DNA of 64,000 bases from Flavobacterium saccharophilum. GTDB lineage: Bacteria > Bacteroidota > Bacteroidia > Flavobacteriales > Flavobacteriaceae. Where the stretch lies: NCBI RefSeq assembly GCF_900142735.1, contig NZ_FRBY01000005.1, forward strand, positions 372,001 through 436,000, in the 5' to 3' direction. A program made the translations under genes and the position numbers. Positions 40,598 to 49,882 of this stretch are shown here, piece after piece (the stretch's first letter is position 1; each line of letters starts with the position of its first letter). The notes below the pieces were generated by a model. The model had not been told where the DNA came from. It saw only the letters and a list, made by a program, of their open reading frames with translations, and did not search any database.

Positions 40598-41665
40598 TTG
40601 AAGAAAACCTTACTGCTTTTATTATTTTGGAGCTGCACGCAACAATATGCACAAACTGTTCGAAAATATTCGAATGAATTTATGAATATTGGTGTCGATG
40701 CTGCTGCATTAGGAATGTCGAGTGCGGTTGTTGCTTCAACTAATGACGTAAATGCTGTTTACTGGAATCCTGCTGGTCTTACACATCTTGAAGACCATCA
40801 GATTTCATTAATGCATGCCAATTATTTTGCCAATATTGCCCAGTATGATTATATAGGATACGCAAGCCCCATTGATGACAGAAGTGCCTGGGGGATTTCG
40901 ATGATTCGTTTTGGAGTTGACGATATCATGGACACAACTGAATTAATTGATAGCCAGGGAAATATTGATTACAACAGAATTCGATTGTTCTCAACGGCCG
41001 ATTATGGTTTTACCTTTTCATACGCAAGAAAATTGCCAGTAGAAGGATTTCAATACGGTGTTAATGCAAAAGTGATCCGAAGAATTATTGGAGAATTTGC
41101 CAATTCGTGGGGTTTTGGTTTTGATGTTGGTTTACAATTTGAAAGAAACGACTGGAAGTTTGGATTGATGCTTCGTGATATTACAACAACTTATAATATC
41201 TGGAATATTGATGAAGAAGAATATGCAAAAATTGCCAATGCTATTCCGGGAGAAAATAACGAATTGCCTGAAAGCACTGAAATTACTTTACCAAAAGCAC
41301 AATTGGGAGTTTCAAAAACATTTGATTTTCATAATGATTACAGCCTTATGGTTGCCACAAATCTAAACATACGTTTTGAACAGACAAACGATATTATTTC
41401 ATCAAAAATAGTGAGCATTGATCCTGCAGTTGGGTTTGAGTTTGGATATACCGATTTGGTTTTCTTAAGAGCCGGAGCTGGAAATTTCCAGAACGTGATG
41501 CAATTGGATAATACTGAAAAAGTGAATTTTCAGCCGAATATTGGGTTAGGATTTAAATACAAAGGTATTCAGGTTGATTACGCGCTAACTGATTTGGGAA
41601 ATCAAAGTACAGCGCTATATTCGAATATTTTTTCTTTAAAAGTAGATTTAGGTATCTTTAGATAA
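40598..41665 (+). CDS. PorV/PorQ-family outer-membrane protein (PorV2-like)
   Basis: A 355-residue outer-membrane beta-barrel of the PorV/PorQ (FadL-like) group linked to the type IX secretion system. Signal MKKTLLLLLFWSCTQQYAQ; conserved N-terminal block EFMNIGVDAAALGMSSAVVA followed by NDVNAVYWNPAGLTHLEDHQ; later LGVSKTFDFHNDYS, PAVGFEFGYTDLVFLRAG and the final NIFSLKVDLGIFR strand. The start codon is TTG, chosen because it begins the signal peptide and no nearby in-frame ATG precedes it. In type IX systems PorV shuttles cargo from the pore to the attachment complex; this paralogue sits away from other por genes, so its exact role is open. A DUF4105 gene follows 37 bases later. Confidence 0.82.
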   Translation: MKKTLLLLLFWSCTQQYAQTVRKYSNEFMNIGVDAAALGMSSAVVASTNDVNAVYWNPAGLTHLEDHQISLMHANYFANIAQYDYIGYASPIDDRSAWGISMIRFGVDDIMDTTELIDSQGNIDYNRIRLFSTADYGFTFSYARKLPVEGFQYGVNAKVIRRIIGEFANSWGFGFDVGLQFERNDWKFGLMLRDITTTYNIWNIDEEEYAKIANAIPGENNELPESTEITLPKAQLGVSKTFDFHNDYSLMVATNLNIRFEQTNDIISSKIVSIDPAVGFEFGYTDLVFLRAGAGNFQNVMQLDNTEKVNFQPNIGLGFKYKGIQVDYALTDLGNQSTALYSNIFSLKVDLGIFR

Positions 41666-41702
41666 TTTTTACAAACCATTAAACTTCTTAAAATTTTAGA
41701 TC

Positions 41703-42839
41703 ATGAAAAATGTCATTTTCAAAAAAACACTTTTTAGTTTACTATTATTACTGAATTTTATTGGTTTCAGCCAAAATTTACCTTTATCAAAAGATGCAAA
41801 AGTAAGTGTTCTTACTTGTGGATTGGGCAATGAAACTTATTCTTACTTTGGGCACACCGCTATCCGTGTTGCGGATCCTTCAAACAATATTGATTTAGTT
41901 TATAATTATGGTGCTTTTGATTTTTCGACGCCCAATTTTGTTGCCAAGTTTGCGAAAGGCGATTTGCAATATTTTGTGGTAGTTCACCCCTTTGCAGATT
42001 TCATAAATGAATACAATTATGAAAAAAGAAGTGTTTTTGAACAAGAACTTCTTGTCCCACAAGAATCAAAACAAAAATTATTTGACAACTTAAATACTAC
42101 TTTGCTTTCTGAGGAACGTTATTATACTTATAAATTCATTGATAAAAACTGTACCTCTATGGTAGTTGATATTATCAATAAAACATTGAACGGAGATGTG
42201 ATAACAAAAAAAGGAGATACTGATATCACTTATCGTTCTATTTTGTTCCCTTATTTTGATGGCCATTTTTATGATAAATTGGGCACCAGCATAATTTTCG
42301 GAACCAAAGTTGATCAATTAGGAACCAAAATATTTCTCCCTTTTGAATTGAAAAATAGTTTAGAAAAAACAACTTTTAAAAACCTTCCTTTAGCAAATAA
42401 AAGTAAAACTTTACTACTTTTTGAGAAAGAAACGCCAACTTCGTGGTGGAATAATGTGTACACTTATCTTTTTATACTGGCCTTTGTAGTTCTGGCACAT
42501 AATAAAATAGTCGACAAAATCTATCTTTTAATTTTATCTTTAATGGGAATCTTTTTTGTGGTTGTGGGATTTTATTCTTTTCACCAGGAATTGGCGATGA
42601 ATTACAATGTGCTTTTATTCAGTCCTCTTTTATTGATTTTGATCTTTTTATCAATTCTTAAAAACAAAAGATGGACCTATCGATTTGCGGTTTTACATAT
42701 CCTCTTTTTGATCGTTTATACCTTATTTTTGATCAACAAAGCGCACTTCTTAATTGTTTTACCAATGATAATAACAAGTGGTTTTGTTTTGGTAAGAGTT
42801 GTGATCAGAAACAAAAAACGTATTCCGATTATAATCTAG
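41703..42839 (+). CDS. DUF4105 (Lnb N-terminal-like) membrane protein
   Basis: A 378-residue protein: signal MKNVIFKKTLFSLLLLLNFIGFSQ, a periplasmic DUF4105 domain at about 30-240, and four membrane helices at the C-terminus (about 255-275, 280-300, 308-325, 335-370). The domain shows LTCGLGNETYSYFGHTAIRV (conserved GH), YNYGAFDF, FKGDL-like AKGDLQYFV and YKFIDKNCTSMV with a conserved Cys. DUF4105 is the domain associated with Lnb-type lipoprotein N-acylation; His and Cys would be the plausible catalytic pair. The activity is inferred. It ends only 4 bases from the facing polysaccharide initiator gene. Confidence 0.82.
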   Translation: MKNVIFKKTLFSLLLLLNFIGFSQNLPLSKDAKVSVLTCGLGNETYSYFGHTAIRVADPSNNIDLVYNYGAFDFSTPNFVAKFAKGDLQYFVVVHPFADFINEYNYEKRSVFEQELLVPQESKQKLFDNLNTTLLSEERYYTYKFIDKNCTSMVVDIINKTLNGDVITKKGDTDITYRSILFPYFDGHFYDKLGTSIIFGTKVDQLGTKIFLPFELKNSLEKTTFKNLPLANKSKTLLLFEKETPTSWWNNVYTYLFILAFVVLAHNKIVDKIYLLILSLMGIFFVVVGFYSFHQELAMNYNVLLFSPLLLILIFLSILKNKRWTYRFAVLHILFLIVYTLFLINKAHFLIVLPMIITSGFVLVRVVIRNKKRIPIII

Positions 42840-42843
42840 ATAA

Positions 42844-44235
42844 CTATTGTCCGCGGTAGAACAAGACGGTAGTAATAGTTTTGAAAGTAATACTCAAATC
42901 GAGAAAAATGCTTCGATGTTTAATATAATATAAGTCATATTGTAACTTTATTAAACTTTCCTCAATTGATTCTCCATAGGAATAATTCACTTGTGCCCAA
43001 CCTGTAAGTCCGGGCTTGATAACGTGTCGCGTCTCGTAAAAAGGCATAACTTTAGCAATTTCGTTCACAAAGTACGGACGTTCCGGTCTTGGTCCTATAA
43101 CGGCCATATCTCCTTTTAAAATATTGAAAAACTGAGGTAATTCATCTATTCTTGACTTACGCATAAATTTACCAAATGGAGTTATCCTTTTATCATTTGA
43201 AGAAGCAAATGCGCCATTTACATCCGTGTTTTTCGTCATTGTTCTGAATTTATAAATCTCAAAAACAACTCCGTGTTTCCCCACTCTTTCTTGGGTGTAA
43301 AACAAACTTCCTCTATTAGCTACAAGATTTCCAATAAAAATTAAAGGGATAAATAAAATGCAAATTACTAAACCCGTAAACGAAAGTAAAAACTCAAGTA
43401 AACGAATTAATGACAAATACAATTTATTACTATTACTTCTGCTAAAAGGAAAAAAACGATAAAAATCTTTTGAAATATAGTGCACCGGGATTCGCTGTGT
43501 TTTACTTTCATATACTTGTGTATACTCACGAATAATATTTCCGGACTCTAATAAGTGAAGTAACTGTTGATACAAATCAGCAGTTATACCATCTGTTTTT
43601 TGCGATGCAATTACAATTTCAGAAATATTATTTTTGGCCACAAATACTTCTAAATCACTCTTCTTAATTTCTTTTACATAATAGAAATCTGCTCCTTCAT
43701 TTGAAATTAAATCGGAATTAACAAATCCTAAAATTTTATAATGCGGATCGACATTTTCAAGTCCTAAAACCAATTCTTCAACCTGATTCTGATCACAAAT
43801 TAAAATTACATTTTGCGAAAAACGATGTGATGCCAGGAAATACACATAGAAGTATCTCCAGGCTAATAATGCTCCAAGAATAGTAAAATAAAAAGCCAGA
43901 ATAACCAAACGTTTTTTTGGTAACTCTGGTGATAAAATGGGGGTAAATAAATAAACTAAAACAGTAGTTGTGACAGTAAGAATTACACTTCGAAGAATCT
44001 GAAACTGACTACTGGCAACCTGTAGATTGTACATTTCGAAAATTGACCCGAAAACAGTCAGGTAGACAATCAACATCAATGGTCTAAAATAATAGGTCCT
44101 ATCTAAATTGAAATACTGGACCTCAAATAAATAATTCAGCAAAAACAGCGCTGATAAAATAAAAGCAATATCAAAAATTCTAAGAAGTATTTTCCTTTCT
44201 GAAATTTCGAAATGCATTTTTCTATTTGATTTCAT
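42844..44235 (-). CDS. Undecaprenyl-phosphate sugar phosphotransferase (polysaccharide initiator)
   Basis: A 463-residue polyprenyl glycosylphosphotransferase of the WcaJ/CpsE type, attaching the first sugar phosphate to undecaprenyl phosphate. Four N-terminal membrane helices (about 18-125), a Rossmann-like middle domain (about 135-240; NVILICDQNQVEELVL), one further helix near 275-300, and the catalytic domain with KFRTM, SRIDELPQFFNILKGDMAVI, GPRPERP, and GLTGWAQVNY. Normal length. It is the last gene of the leftward cluster and may also be transcribed from its own TACATTTG element (44274-44281). A second ATG at 44217 is an alternative start. Confidence 0.92.
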   Translation of the reverse strand: MKSNRKMHFEISERKILLRIFDIAFILSALFLLNYLFEVQYFNLDRTYYFRPLMLIVYLTVFGSIFEMYNLQVASSQFQILRSVILTVTTTVLVYLFTPILSPELPKKRLVILAFYFTILGALLAWRYFYVYFLASHRFSQNVILICDQNQVEELVLGLENVDPHYKILGFVNSDLISNEGADFYYVKEIKKSDLEVFVAKNNISEIVIASQKTDGITADLYQQLLHLLESGNIIREYTQVYESKTQRIPVHYISKDFYRFFPFSRSNSNKLYLSLIRLLEFLLSFTGLVICILFIPLIFIGNLVANRGSLFYTQERVGKHGVVFEIYKFRTMTKNTDVNGAFASSNDKRITPFGKFMRKSRIDELPQFFNILKGDMAVIGPRPERPYFVNEIAKVMPFYETRHVIKPGLTGWAQVNYSYGESIEESLIKLQYDLYYIKHRSIFLDLSITFKTITTVLFYRGQ

Positions 44236-44273
44236 GTAGGTATTTTTTTTGTTTTTACTGCCTTTGGGTGGGG

Positions 44274-44281
44274 CAAATGTA
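44274..44281 (-). promoter_or_regulatory. Possible internal promoter before the initiator gene
   Basis: TACATTTG on the minus strand, 38 bases upstream of the initiator ATG, in one of the few real gaps (62 bases) of the cluster. No -33 TTG is seen. Confidence 0.4.
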
Positions 44282-44297
44282 TTATAAAAAAAAGAAT

Positions 44298-45647
44298 TTA
44301 ATCTACCGAATTTTCTGCTTTTTCAGGTAGTTTAACCTGAACCGAAAGTAGTGCTAAAGCATAAACAAATGCAGGAGCAGCGATTCGCATTGCAGCGTGA
44401 TTTATCGTTAATAACCAAAAAACATAGAAGGATAAAAAATAGAGATGTTGTCTGTTATTTATATAGAGCAAAAGCGGAGTTAATAAAAGTATTAATAAAC
44501 CAAAAATACCAAATAAACCATGTTCCGCTAATAATCTTGTTATTTCATTGTGTGCTGCGGCCTCATGACCTAAATTTTCTTTTCGTAGTTCTTTTCCCAT
44601 TCCGGCGCCAACACCCATAATAGGATTATCCATAAATAATTTATAATCGCCGCCCATAATGGCTTCCCTGCCTCCAAGACGATCTTTCTTTTCCCTTCCT
44701 CTTACATCCTGATTGGCATACCGCTTTTCAATAAGGCCACGTGTCTGTAGGGAGGTATACGTCCAAATTCCTACCGTTGCCAATCCTGTTAATAACAATA
44801 CTAAGCCTACCTTAGTTTTACCTTTTACATTAGAAAAAGAATACATCAAAAACAACAAGCAAACAATCATTAGAGCTCCTGTAATTACTCCGCCCCTTGA
44901 AAAAGTAACTATGGCGCGATAACTTACAAAAATCAAGAGAAAGCCGTTTAATAGCATTTCTTTTTTTGATTTTGAAAATAAAACCAACTGAGTAAAAAAG
45001 ATAAACATTCCCAATCCTAAAATTGTCGAAACCTGGTTTGGCCCAAACCCCCCTGAAGTTTCAAAATTTGACTGAGTATTTCGCACTACCTCTTTCACAC
45101 TTGGATTATAGAGAAATAAATATACCGCTGTAGTGATGATCGGAAGTCCCATTACTACAAGAATGTTCTGTAAATCAGAAAAGGGCATCTTCCTTTTAAA
45201 CATGTAGATAGCTGAGATTGCCAAACAAACAGGTCCCGACACGTTGAATACTATAGCCTTTTTAATATCAGTATCAAAATGTGCAACTGTACTTGTAAGA
45301 TAGATTCCCGGAATTAATAAAATCAAGAAAAAAGCATAAATAAAGGCATTTATAGAAAAATTACTATACAACATCCCTACCAGCATAAAAAAAATGACGA
45401 TAACTTTTATATATTCATTGTTAAAATTCCCTCCTGTCATTCGCAAGAAAACCTCAACTCCCACAAGATAGGCAGCAACATACAATACTTCATTATTTTT
45501 ATTTTTATTCTTAGCGATTAAAGAAAAACCAACTACCGGAATTACTAACGCATAAATTTTAGATAAAAATGGCACTGCAAAAATAACTAATGCTATAATT
45601 GCGTGAATCAGAACTAACTTGCTATACGATAATGATATATTCTTCAT
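44298..45647 (-). CDS. O-antigen ligase/polymerase family membrane protein
   Basis: A 449-residue polytopic membrane protein with about eleven hydrophobic segments and one large periplasmic loop near residues 290-370 that holds the Wzy_C-type signature (LGGREAIMGGDYKLFMDN, PIMGVGAGMGKELRKENLGH, AAAHNEITRLLAEHGLFGI). Such proteins either polymerise repeat units (Wzy) or ligate glycan to lipid A or protein (WaaL); sequence alone does not decide. It follows the GT4 gene upstream by 4 bases. Confidence 0.85.
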   Translation of the reverse strand: MKNISLSYSKLVLIHAIIALVIFAVPFLSKIYALVIPVVGFSLIAKNKNKNNEVLYVAAYLVGVEVFLRMTGGNFNNEYIKVIVIFFMLVGMLYSNFSINAFIYAFFLILLIPGIYLTSTVAHFDTDIKKAIVFNVSGPVCLAISAIYMFKRKMPFSDLQNILVVMGLPIITTAVYLFLYNPSVKEVVRNTQSNFETSGGFGPNQVSTILGLGMFIFFTQLVLFSKSKKEMLLNGFLLIFVSYRAIVTFSRGGVITGALMIVCLLFLMYSFSNVKGKTKVGLVLLLTGLATVGIWTYTSLQTRGLIEKRYANQDVRGREKKDRLGGREAIMGGDYKLFMDNPIMGVGAGMGKELRKENLGHEAAAHNEITRLLAEHGLFGIFGLLILLLTPLLLYINNRQHLYFLSFYVFWLLTINHAAMRIAAPAFVYALALLSVQVKLPEKAENSVD

Positions 45648-45651
45648 CCGT

Positions 45652-46722
45652 TTATTTTTTGTATGCTGAAATTAAGGTTTTCATTACTTCTTCTTCTGAA
45701 TATTCTTTTATAACAGAAGCCTTAAAATTACTAGCCATTTTTTCTCTTAAATAACCATCCTGAGTTATTTTTTCCAGCTGTAACTTTAACTCAAAATCAT
45801 TTTTAGGATCAAACAATAAACCACTAAATTCGTTTTTTATGATTTTTGAGCAATAGCCAACATTAGTGGAAACAACAGCTAAATTCTCTAGTGCATATTC
45901 TAATAATGCGACCGGAAACCCTTCTTCTGTAGAAGCCAGAACACCAATAGAAGCTTGCGACAGGATATACTTTATATCACTTTTTTCTCCATACAAATGT
46001 ATCTGATTTTCTAACGAACGGGATTTAATAAACGTTTTTAATTCATCCGAATAAGAATCAAGATAATTTCTTCCTATTAAATGCAGACTCCAGCCTGTTT
46101 CGTATAATTTTAAATCGGTAAATGCTCTTAAAACCAAAATATGATTCTTAGGATTTTTTAGGTTGGCAAGAAAAATAATTCTTTTTCCGTCAATCCCTTT
46201 AAGTTTTGTTATTTGTAGCTTTTCTTTACGCTCTCTAGTAAAATTGGGAATAAAAATTACATTTTTACATAATAAATTTTTCCGGCTCCATTCTTGTAAT
46301 TGCAGATTCACTGCAAATATTGAACTAAAAAAAACAGAAGAAAAAACTAAAATTCTATTCTCTTTCCTGGACTCATAAACCCTGCCTCCATAGTGGTTAT
46401 GCCATAGAATTTTCACTCTAAATAATGTTAATTTTAGTAAAATGGCAATAAAAAAGGAAGAACTATGAGCATGAACAATTTCAACTTTGTTTTTTTTTAT
46501 ATACTCCCTTAATCTGAGCACAGCTTTTAAATCAATCTTTTTCTTTTTTTCTAAAAATAAATAAGAAACTTTTTCATCAATTTGAGAAGCCAACTGCCCT
46601 TCTTTACGAGTTGCTATTAAACCAGAAAAAGATATTCGTTCAGCCAAAGCATTAGCATAATTTACTGCCATTCGTTCAGCACCGCCTGCTTCTAAAGAAT
46701 CTATTATTTGAACAATTCTCAT
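45652..46722 (-). CDS. Glycosyltransferase, GT4 type
   Basis: A 356-residue GT-B fold enzyme. The N-terminal acceptor half has IVQIIDSLEAGGAERMAVNY and VEIVHAHSSS; the C-terminal donor half has RIIFLANLKNPKNH, HLIGRNYLDS and the E-x7-E motif in STEEGFPVALLEYALENLAV. Typical retaining transferase of polysaccharide clusters; the sugar cannot be read. Its start overlaps the next upstream gene by 4 bases (46719-46722), so translation is coupled. Confidence 0.88.
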   Translation of the reverse strand: MRIVQIIDSLEAGGAERMAVNYANALAERISFSGLIATRKEGQLASQIDEKVSYLFLEKKKKIDLKAVLRLREYIKKNKVEIVHAHSSSFFIAILLKLTLFRVKILWHNHYGGRVYESRKENRILVFSSVFFSSIFAVNLQLQEWSRKNLLCKNVIFIPNFTRERKEKLQITKLKGIDGKRIIFLANLKNPKNHILVLRAFTDLKLYETGWSLHLIGRNYLDSYSDELKTFIKSRSLENQIHLYGEKSDIKYILSQASIGVLASTEEGFPVALLEYALENLAVVSTNVGYCSKIIKNEFSGLLFDPKNDFELKLQLEKITQDGYLREKMASNFKASVIKEYSEEEVMKTLISAYKK

Positions 46723-47834
46723 TTTAATAGCTTTTTAATTTCTGCCTCAAAACGGTCTGTTGTATATCCTTGTGACCAATTTGAAGCTAATTTAATTTTA
46801 TCCTGGAGCTGGTCGTTATCTAAAATTAAATTCTCCAGTTGAATTATATCTTTTTCCAAATCCATTTCTAACAAGACACCCCTTCTGCCATAATCTAACA
46901 TATAGGGAACACATGAAACTTTAGTTGCAACGGGAATACAGCCCCAAAACATTCCTTCTGCAATTGCCTTTGGCCATCCTTCGCTTTTAGATGGTAATAC
47001 TACAAAATGGCTTTTTTGATACGCCTTTTTTAGCACTTCTTTATTTTGATTTCCGTGTAAAAAAACAGAATTTTCTAATTGATTTACTTTAATATAATGT
47101 TCTAATGCAGTTCTTTCTTTCCCTTCTCCATATAGATTTAAAACCACATTCTTACCTTTTTCGATTAAGCTCTGAATTAGTTTCACAGCATACATTGGAT
47201 CTTTACCGGAAACTAAACTTCCAACAAAAATGAATTCTATAATTGATTTGAAATCTGTTTTTTCAATTACTCTTTTCTCCGTTTCCGAATAGGTTGCTGT
47301 AAAAAAAGATTTGATGTTTTTTGATTGATTTTCCCATTCTCCATAAACTAAAACTGTCATATTTCGGGTAATGAAAGTATTGTTTAAAATCCATTTTTGC
47401 AGCTTATAGGTCCATGGCTGTTTACTTTTAGGATCCCAATTTCCAGCATACTTAGCGGTTTTATTCTTACCTGGAAAGAGAATCTGTATAAAGCAAGCTA
47501 GCAAACCTGTATTACCGGGGCATCTTAAATGAATGTGTCCCACTGTTTTCATCGCACAAAAAATCTTCCATGAGATTACTGGAATTTTAAAAATCGAGAT
47601 TATATTATTTTTAAAATTGGTAAAACTAAATTCAGAAACCTTTCTAAAATCAACATTAGCGATTTGATAAGGAATATCAATTCTGGAAGGGGTCGCCTTA
47701 TTCAGGGGCGCAACGACAATTACCTCATCTACATATTTTAGCCAAATATTTATCTCACCAACATACGGAGCATACCCATAATAATACCCTTCCTGTTTCT
47801 GATGTATAACATTTGTTATAATGGCAATTTTCAT
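46719..47834 (-). CDS. Glycosyltransferase, GT-B type
   Basis: A 371-residue GT-B transferase. It begins MKIAIITNVIHQKQEGYYYG; the C-terminal half contains IEFIFVGSLVSGKDPMYAVKL, LNLYGEGKERTALEHYIK, and the E-x7-E-like block PSKSEGWPKAIAEGMFWGCI. Donor and acceptor unknown. Its stop overlaps the next gene by 4 bases, and its ATG shares one base with the stop of the FkbM gene upstream (TAATG). Confidence 0.86.
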   Translation of the reverse strand: MKIAIITNVIHQKQEGYYYGYAPYVGEINIWLKYVDEVIVVAPLNKATPSRIDIPYQIANVDFRKVSEFSFTNFKNNIISIFKIPVISWKIFCAMKTVGHIHLRCPGNTGLLACFIQILFPGKNKTAKYAGNWDPKSKQPWTYKLQKWILNNTFITRNMTVLVYGEWENQSKNIKSFFTATYSETEKRVIEKTDFKSIIEFIFVGSLVSGKDPMYAVKLIQSLIEKGKNVVLNLYGEGKERTALEHYIKVNQLENSVFLHGNQNKEVLKKAYQKSHFVVLPSKSEGWPKAIAEGMFWGCIPVATKVSCVPYMLDYGRRGVLLEMDLEKDIIQLENLILDNDQLQDKIKLASNWSQGYTTDRFEAEIKKLLK

Positions 47835-48760
47835 TATATTATTCTATGACTTATAAAAGGATTGAATGCATTAAAAAAAATTGAATTAGATAACTTTTTC
47901 TTTAAATGCATTTTTTCTTTTGGAATACATATCCAATTTTTATTCTTCTTTACAAAAAAGTTAGTAATATCAACTTTATGAATTCCTAATTTGTCAATAT
48001 AGAATGGAATATAATCTAAAGAAGTTAAAAACAATTGTAACTTTTCAATACTTATTCCACCCCTTTTTTCCAAATAATTCCTATTGACCTCTATTATTAA
48101 AAAAGGTTTATCCTTTTTTAATAAATTTAAACCACCTTGCAAGACCTGGTACTCAAAACCTTCAACATCTATAAGTACTACAGTACATTTTTTATCCTTT
48201 TCGAATTCATTATCTAGTGTAGTAACTTCAAACGAATCCCCTTTATTCTCTGTGTTCTCTGAACAAATATAACCAGAACCCGAATTATTACCTTTTGGAA
48301 TATTGAAAAAAGAAACTCCTTTTTGTTCTGCCACAAGTTTATTAATGATCCTTAAGTTATGAAAATCATTTTCCTTCTTAAGAATAAATAAAAATTCACA
48401 GTTTTTGGGAACTGGTTCAAAAGCAATTACGTTTACACTATTCTTTTTAGCAATATCAGCCAAGGAAACAGTCTCCGTACCTATATTAGCTCCTACTTCA
48501 ATTATATCTCCCTTCTGATATCGAAAAATCTCATTTACCAGAATTATATTTCTCCAATCAAAAAAACCGTGAACTCCAAATTTTAAAGCATGGAAATCAT
48601 CCGTATTCCCAATAAAAAAGCCACCCGTGAAGGCTTTTCTTTTAAAGCTTAATGAAAGTCTTTCACCTTCTTCTATTGATATAATTTTTGTCCTGACTAT
48701 TTGAGAAACTATAGGGGGCAAATATTTGCAAGCCATTCGAGCAGTAGAAAATTTATTCAT
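47834..48760 (-). CDS. FkbM-family methyltransferase
   Basis: A 308-residue SAM-dependent methyltransferase. The SAM-binding motif is DIIEVGANIGTETVSLAD at about 92-109, followed by VIAFEPVPKNCEFL and the FkbM signature VVLIDVEGFEYQVLQGG. An N-terminal extension of about 90 residues precedes it. In glycan clusters FkbM proteins O-methylate sugars. Coupled on both sides by single-base overlaps. One of three FkbM-type genes in this cluster. Confidence 0.88.
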   Translation of the reverse strand: MNKFSTARMACKYLPPIVSQIVRTKIISIEEGERLSLSFKRKAFTGGFFIGNTDDFHALKFGVHGFFDWRNIILVNEIFRYQKGDIIEVGANIGTETVSLADIAKKNSVNVIAFEPVPKNCEFLFILKKENDFHNLRIINKLVAEQKGVSFFNIPKGNNSGSGYICSENTENKGDSFEVTTLDNEFEKDKKCTVVLIDVEGFEYQVLQGGLNLLKKDKPFLIIEVNRNYLEKRGGISIEKLQLFLTSLDYIPFYIDKLGIHKVDITNFFVKKNKNWICIPKEKMHLKKKLSNSIFFNAFNPFISHRII

Positions 48761-49836
48761 TAAGTATTGATTAAAGATTTAAAATAGGAATAATCACGTT
48801 CAATTGCTTTTTTAAGCTCATAATTATGAATAAAATGCTTGTACCCTTCATTCGCTAATTTTTCTCTTAATAAAGGTTGATCAATCGCCTGAATAATTTT
48901 TTTTGCTAAATCAATACTGTTACCTGTATGAAAAAGCATACCAGTTTTTAAGTCTTCGATAATTTCTGCAATCCCAGTGTTATTAGCACCAATTACTAAA
49001 GTTTTCATGCTCATTGCCTCTATAACTGTATATCCAAATGCTTCTGAACGACTTGGAATTACCGCAAGATAAGTATTTTTAAAAACCTCGAGAACCTTTC
49101 TTTTGCTTAAATTGCCTTTAAATTCAACATGCTTTTCCAAACTTAATTCTTTTACCAAGTTTTCAATATTATTCTTTTCTGCTCCATTGCCTACAATTAT
49201 TAATTTAAAATCCGGAAATTGAGTATGAACAACCCAAAATGCCCTTATTAATATATCAACACCCTTAGAATTGTGCAATCTCCCTACATAGGTAATAGTT
49301 TTATATTTAGTTTCCTCTAAAATTATACGTTCATAAGAATCAGCTACAGAATTAGGCAAAACCTTTATTTTATTTTTAGCGACACCGAATTTTTGAACAA
49401 CATCATCTTTCGTTGCCTGCGAGTTTGATATAAGATTAGTGGACAGTCTATAAACTAAGGATTTTCGAACGATTAATAACTTCTTTTGAGGAAACTGGGA
49501 ACTTAATGTTCTTATCCATGCAACTCTTTTATTAACACCACACAAAAAGCCAACAATTAAAAATATATTTACTGAGCCAAAAATTGATACTGTTAAAACT
49601 GGTTTATATTTTTTTATATTTTGATATAAAAAAATTCCATCAACCAATTTTGTAGGACGAACAGAGGGCCAATATTTAACAATAATATCATTAGAAAGGG
49701 TAATGTTTTCGCTCTTCTTAACATCTGAAAATATAACAACCTTATACTCCTTATTGAATTCATGAGCCAATAAAAGAAAATAATCTGAAACAGAACTTTC
49801 TGCTAATGAGAAAGAGAGAAAAATTGTATTTTTCAT
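48760..49836 (-). CDS. Glycosyltransferase, GT4 type
   Basis: A 358-residue GT-B retaining transferase. Motifs: N-terminal TIFLSFSLAESSVSDYFLLL; donor half KTITYVGRLHNSKGVDILIR, LIIVGNGAEKNNIENLVKEL, VEFKGNLSKRKVLEVF, and the E-x7-E block PSRSEAFGYTVIEAMSMKTL. Its stop overlaps the FkbM start by one base. A 46-base gap separates it from the next upstream transferase. Confidence 0.9.
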   Translation of the reverse strand: MKNTIFLSFSLAESSVSDYFLLLAHEFNKEYKVVIFSDVKKSENITLSNDIIVKYWPSVRPTKLVDGIFLYQNIKKYKPVLTVSIFGSVNIFLIVGFLCGVNKRVAWIRTLSSQFPQKKLLIVRKSLVYRLSTNLISNSQATKDDVVQKFGVAKNKIKVLPNSVADSYERIILEETKYKTITYVGRLHNSKGVDILIRAFWVVHTQFPDFKLIIVGNGAEKNNIENLVKELSLEKHVEFKGNLSKRKVLEVFKNTYLAVIPSRSEAFGYTVIEAMSMKTLVIGANNTGIAEIIEDLKTGMLFHTGNSIDLAKKIIQAIDQPLLREKLANEGYKHFIHNYELKKAIERDYSYFKSLINT

Positions 49837-49882
49837 TTTTTCTCAATTAATTGGGGACTTTTGACATACATAAATTCAAAAT

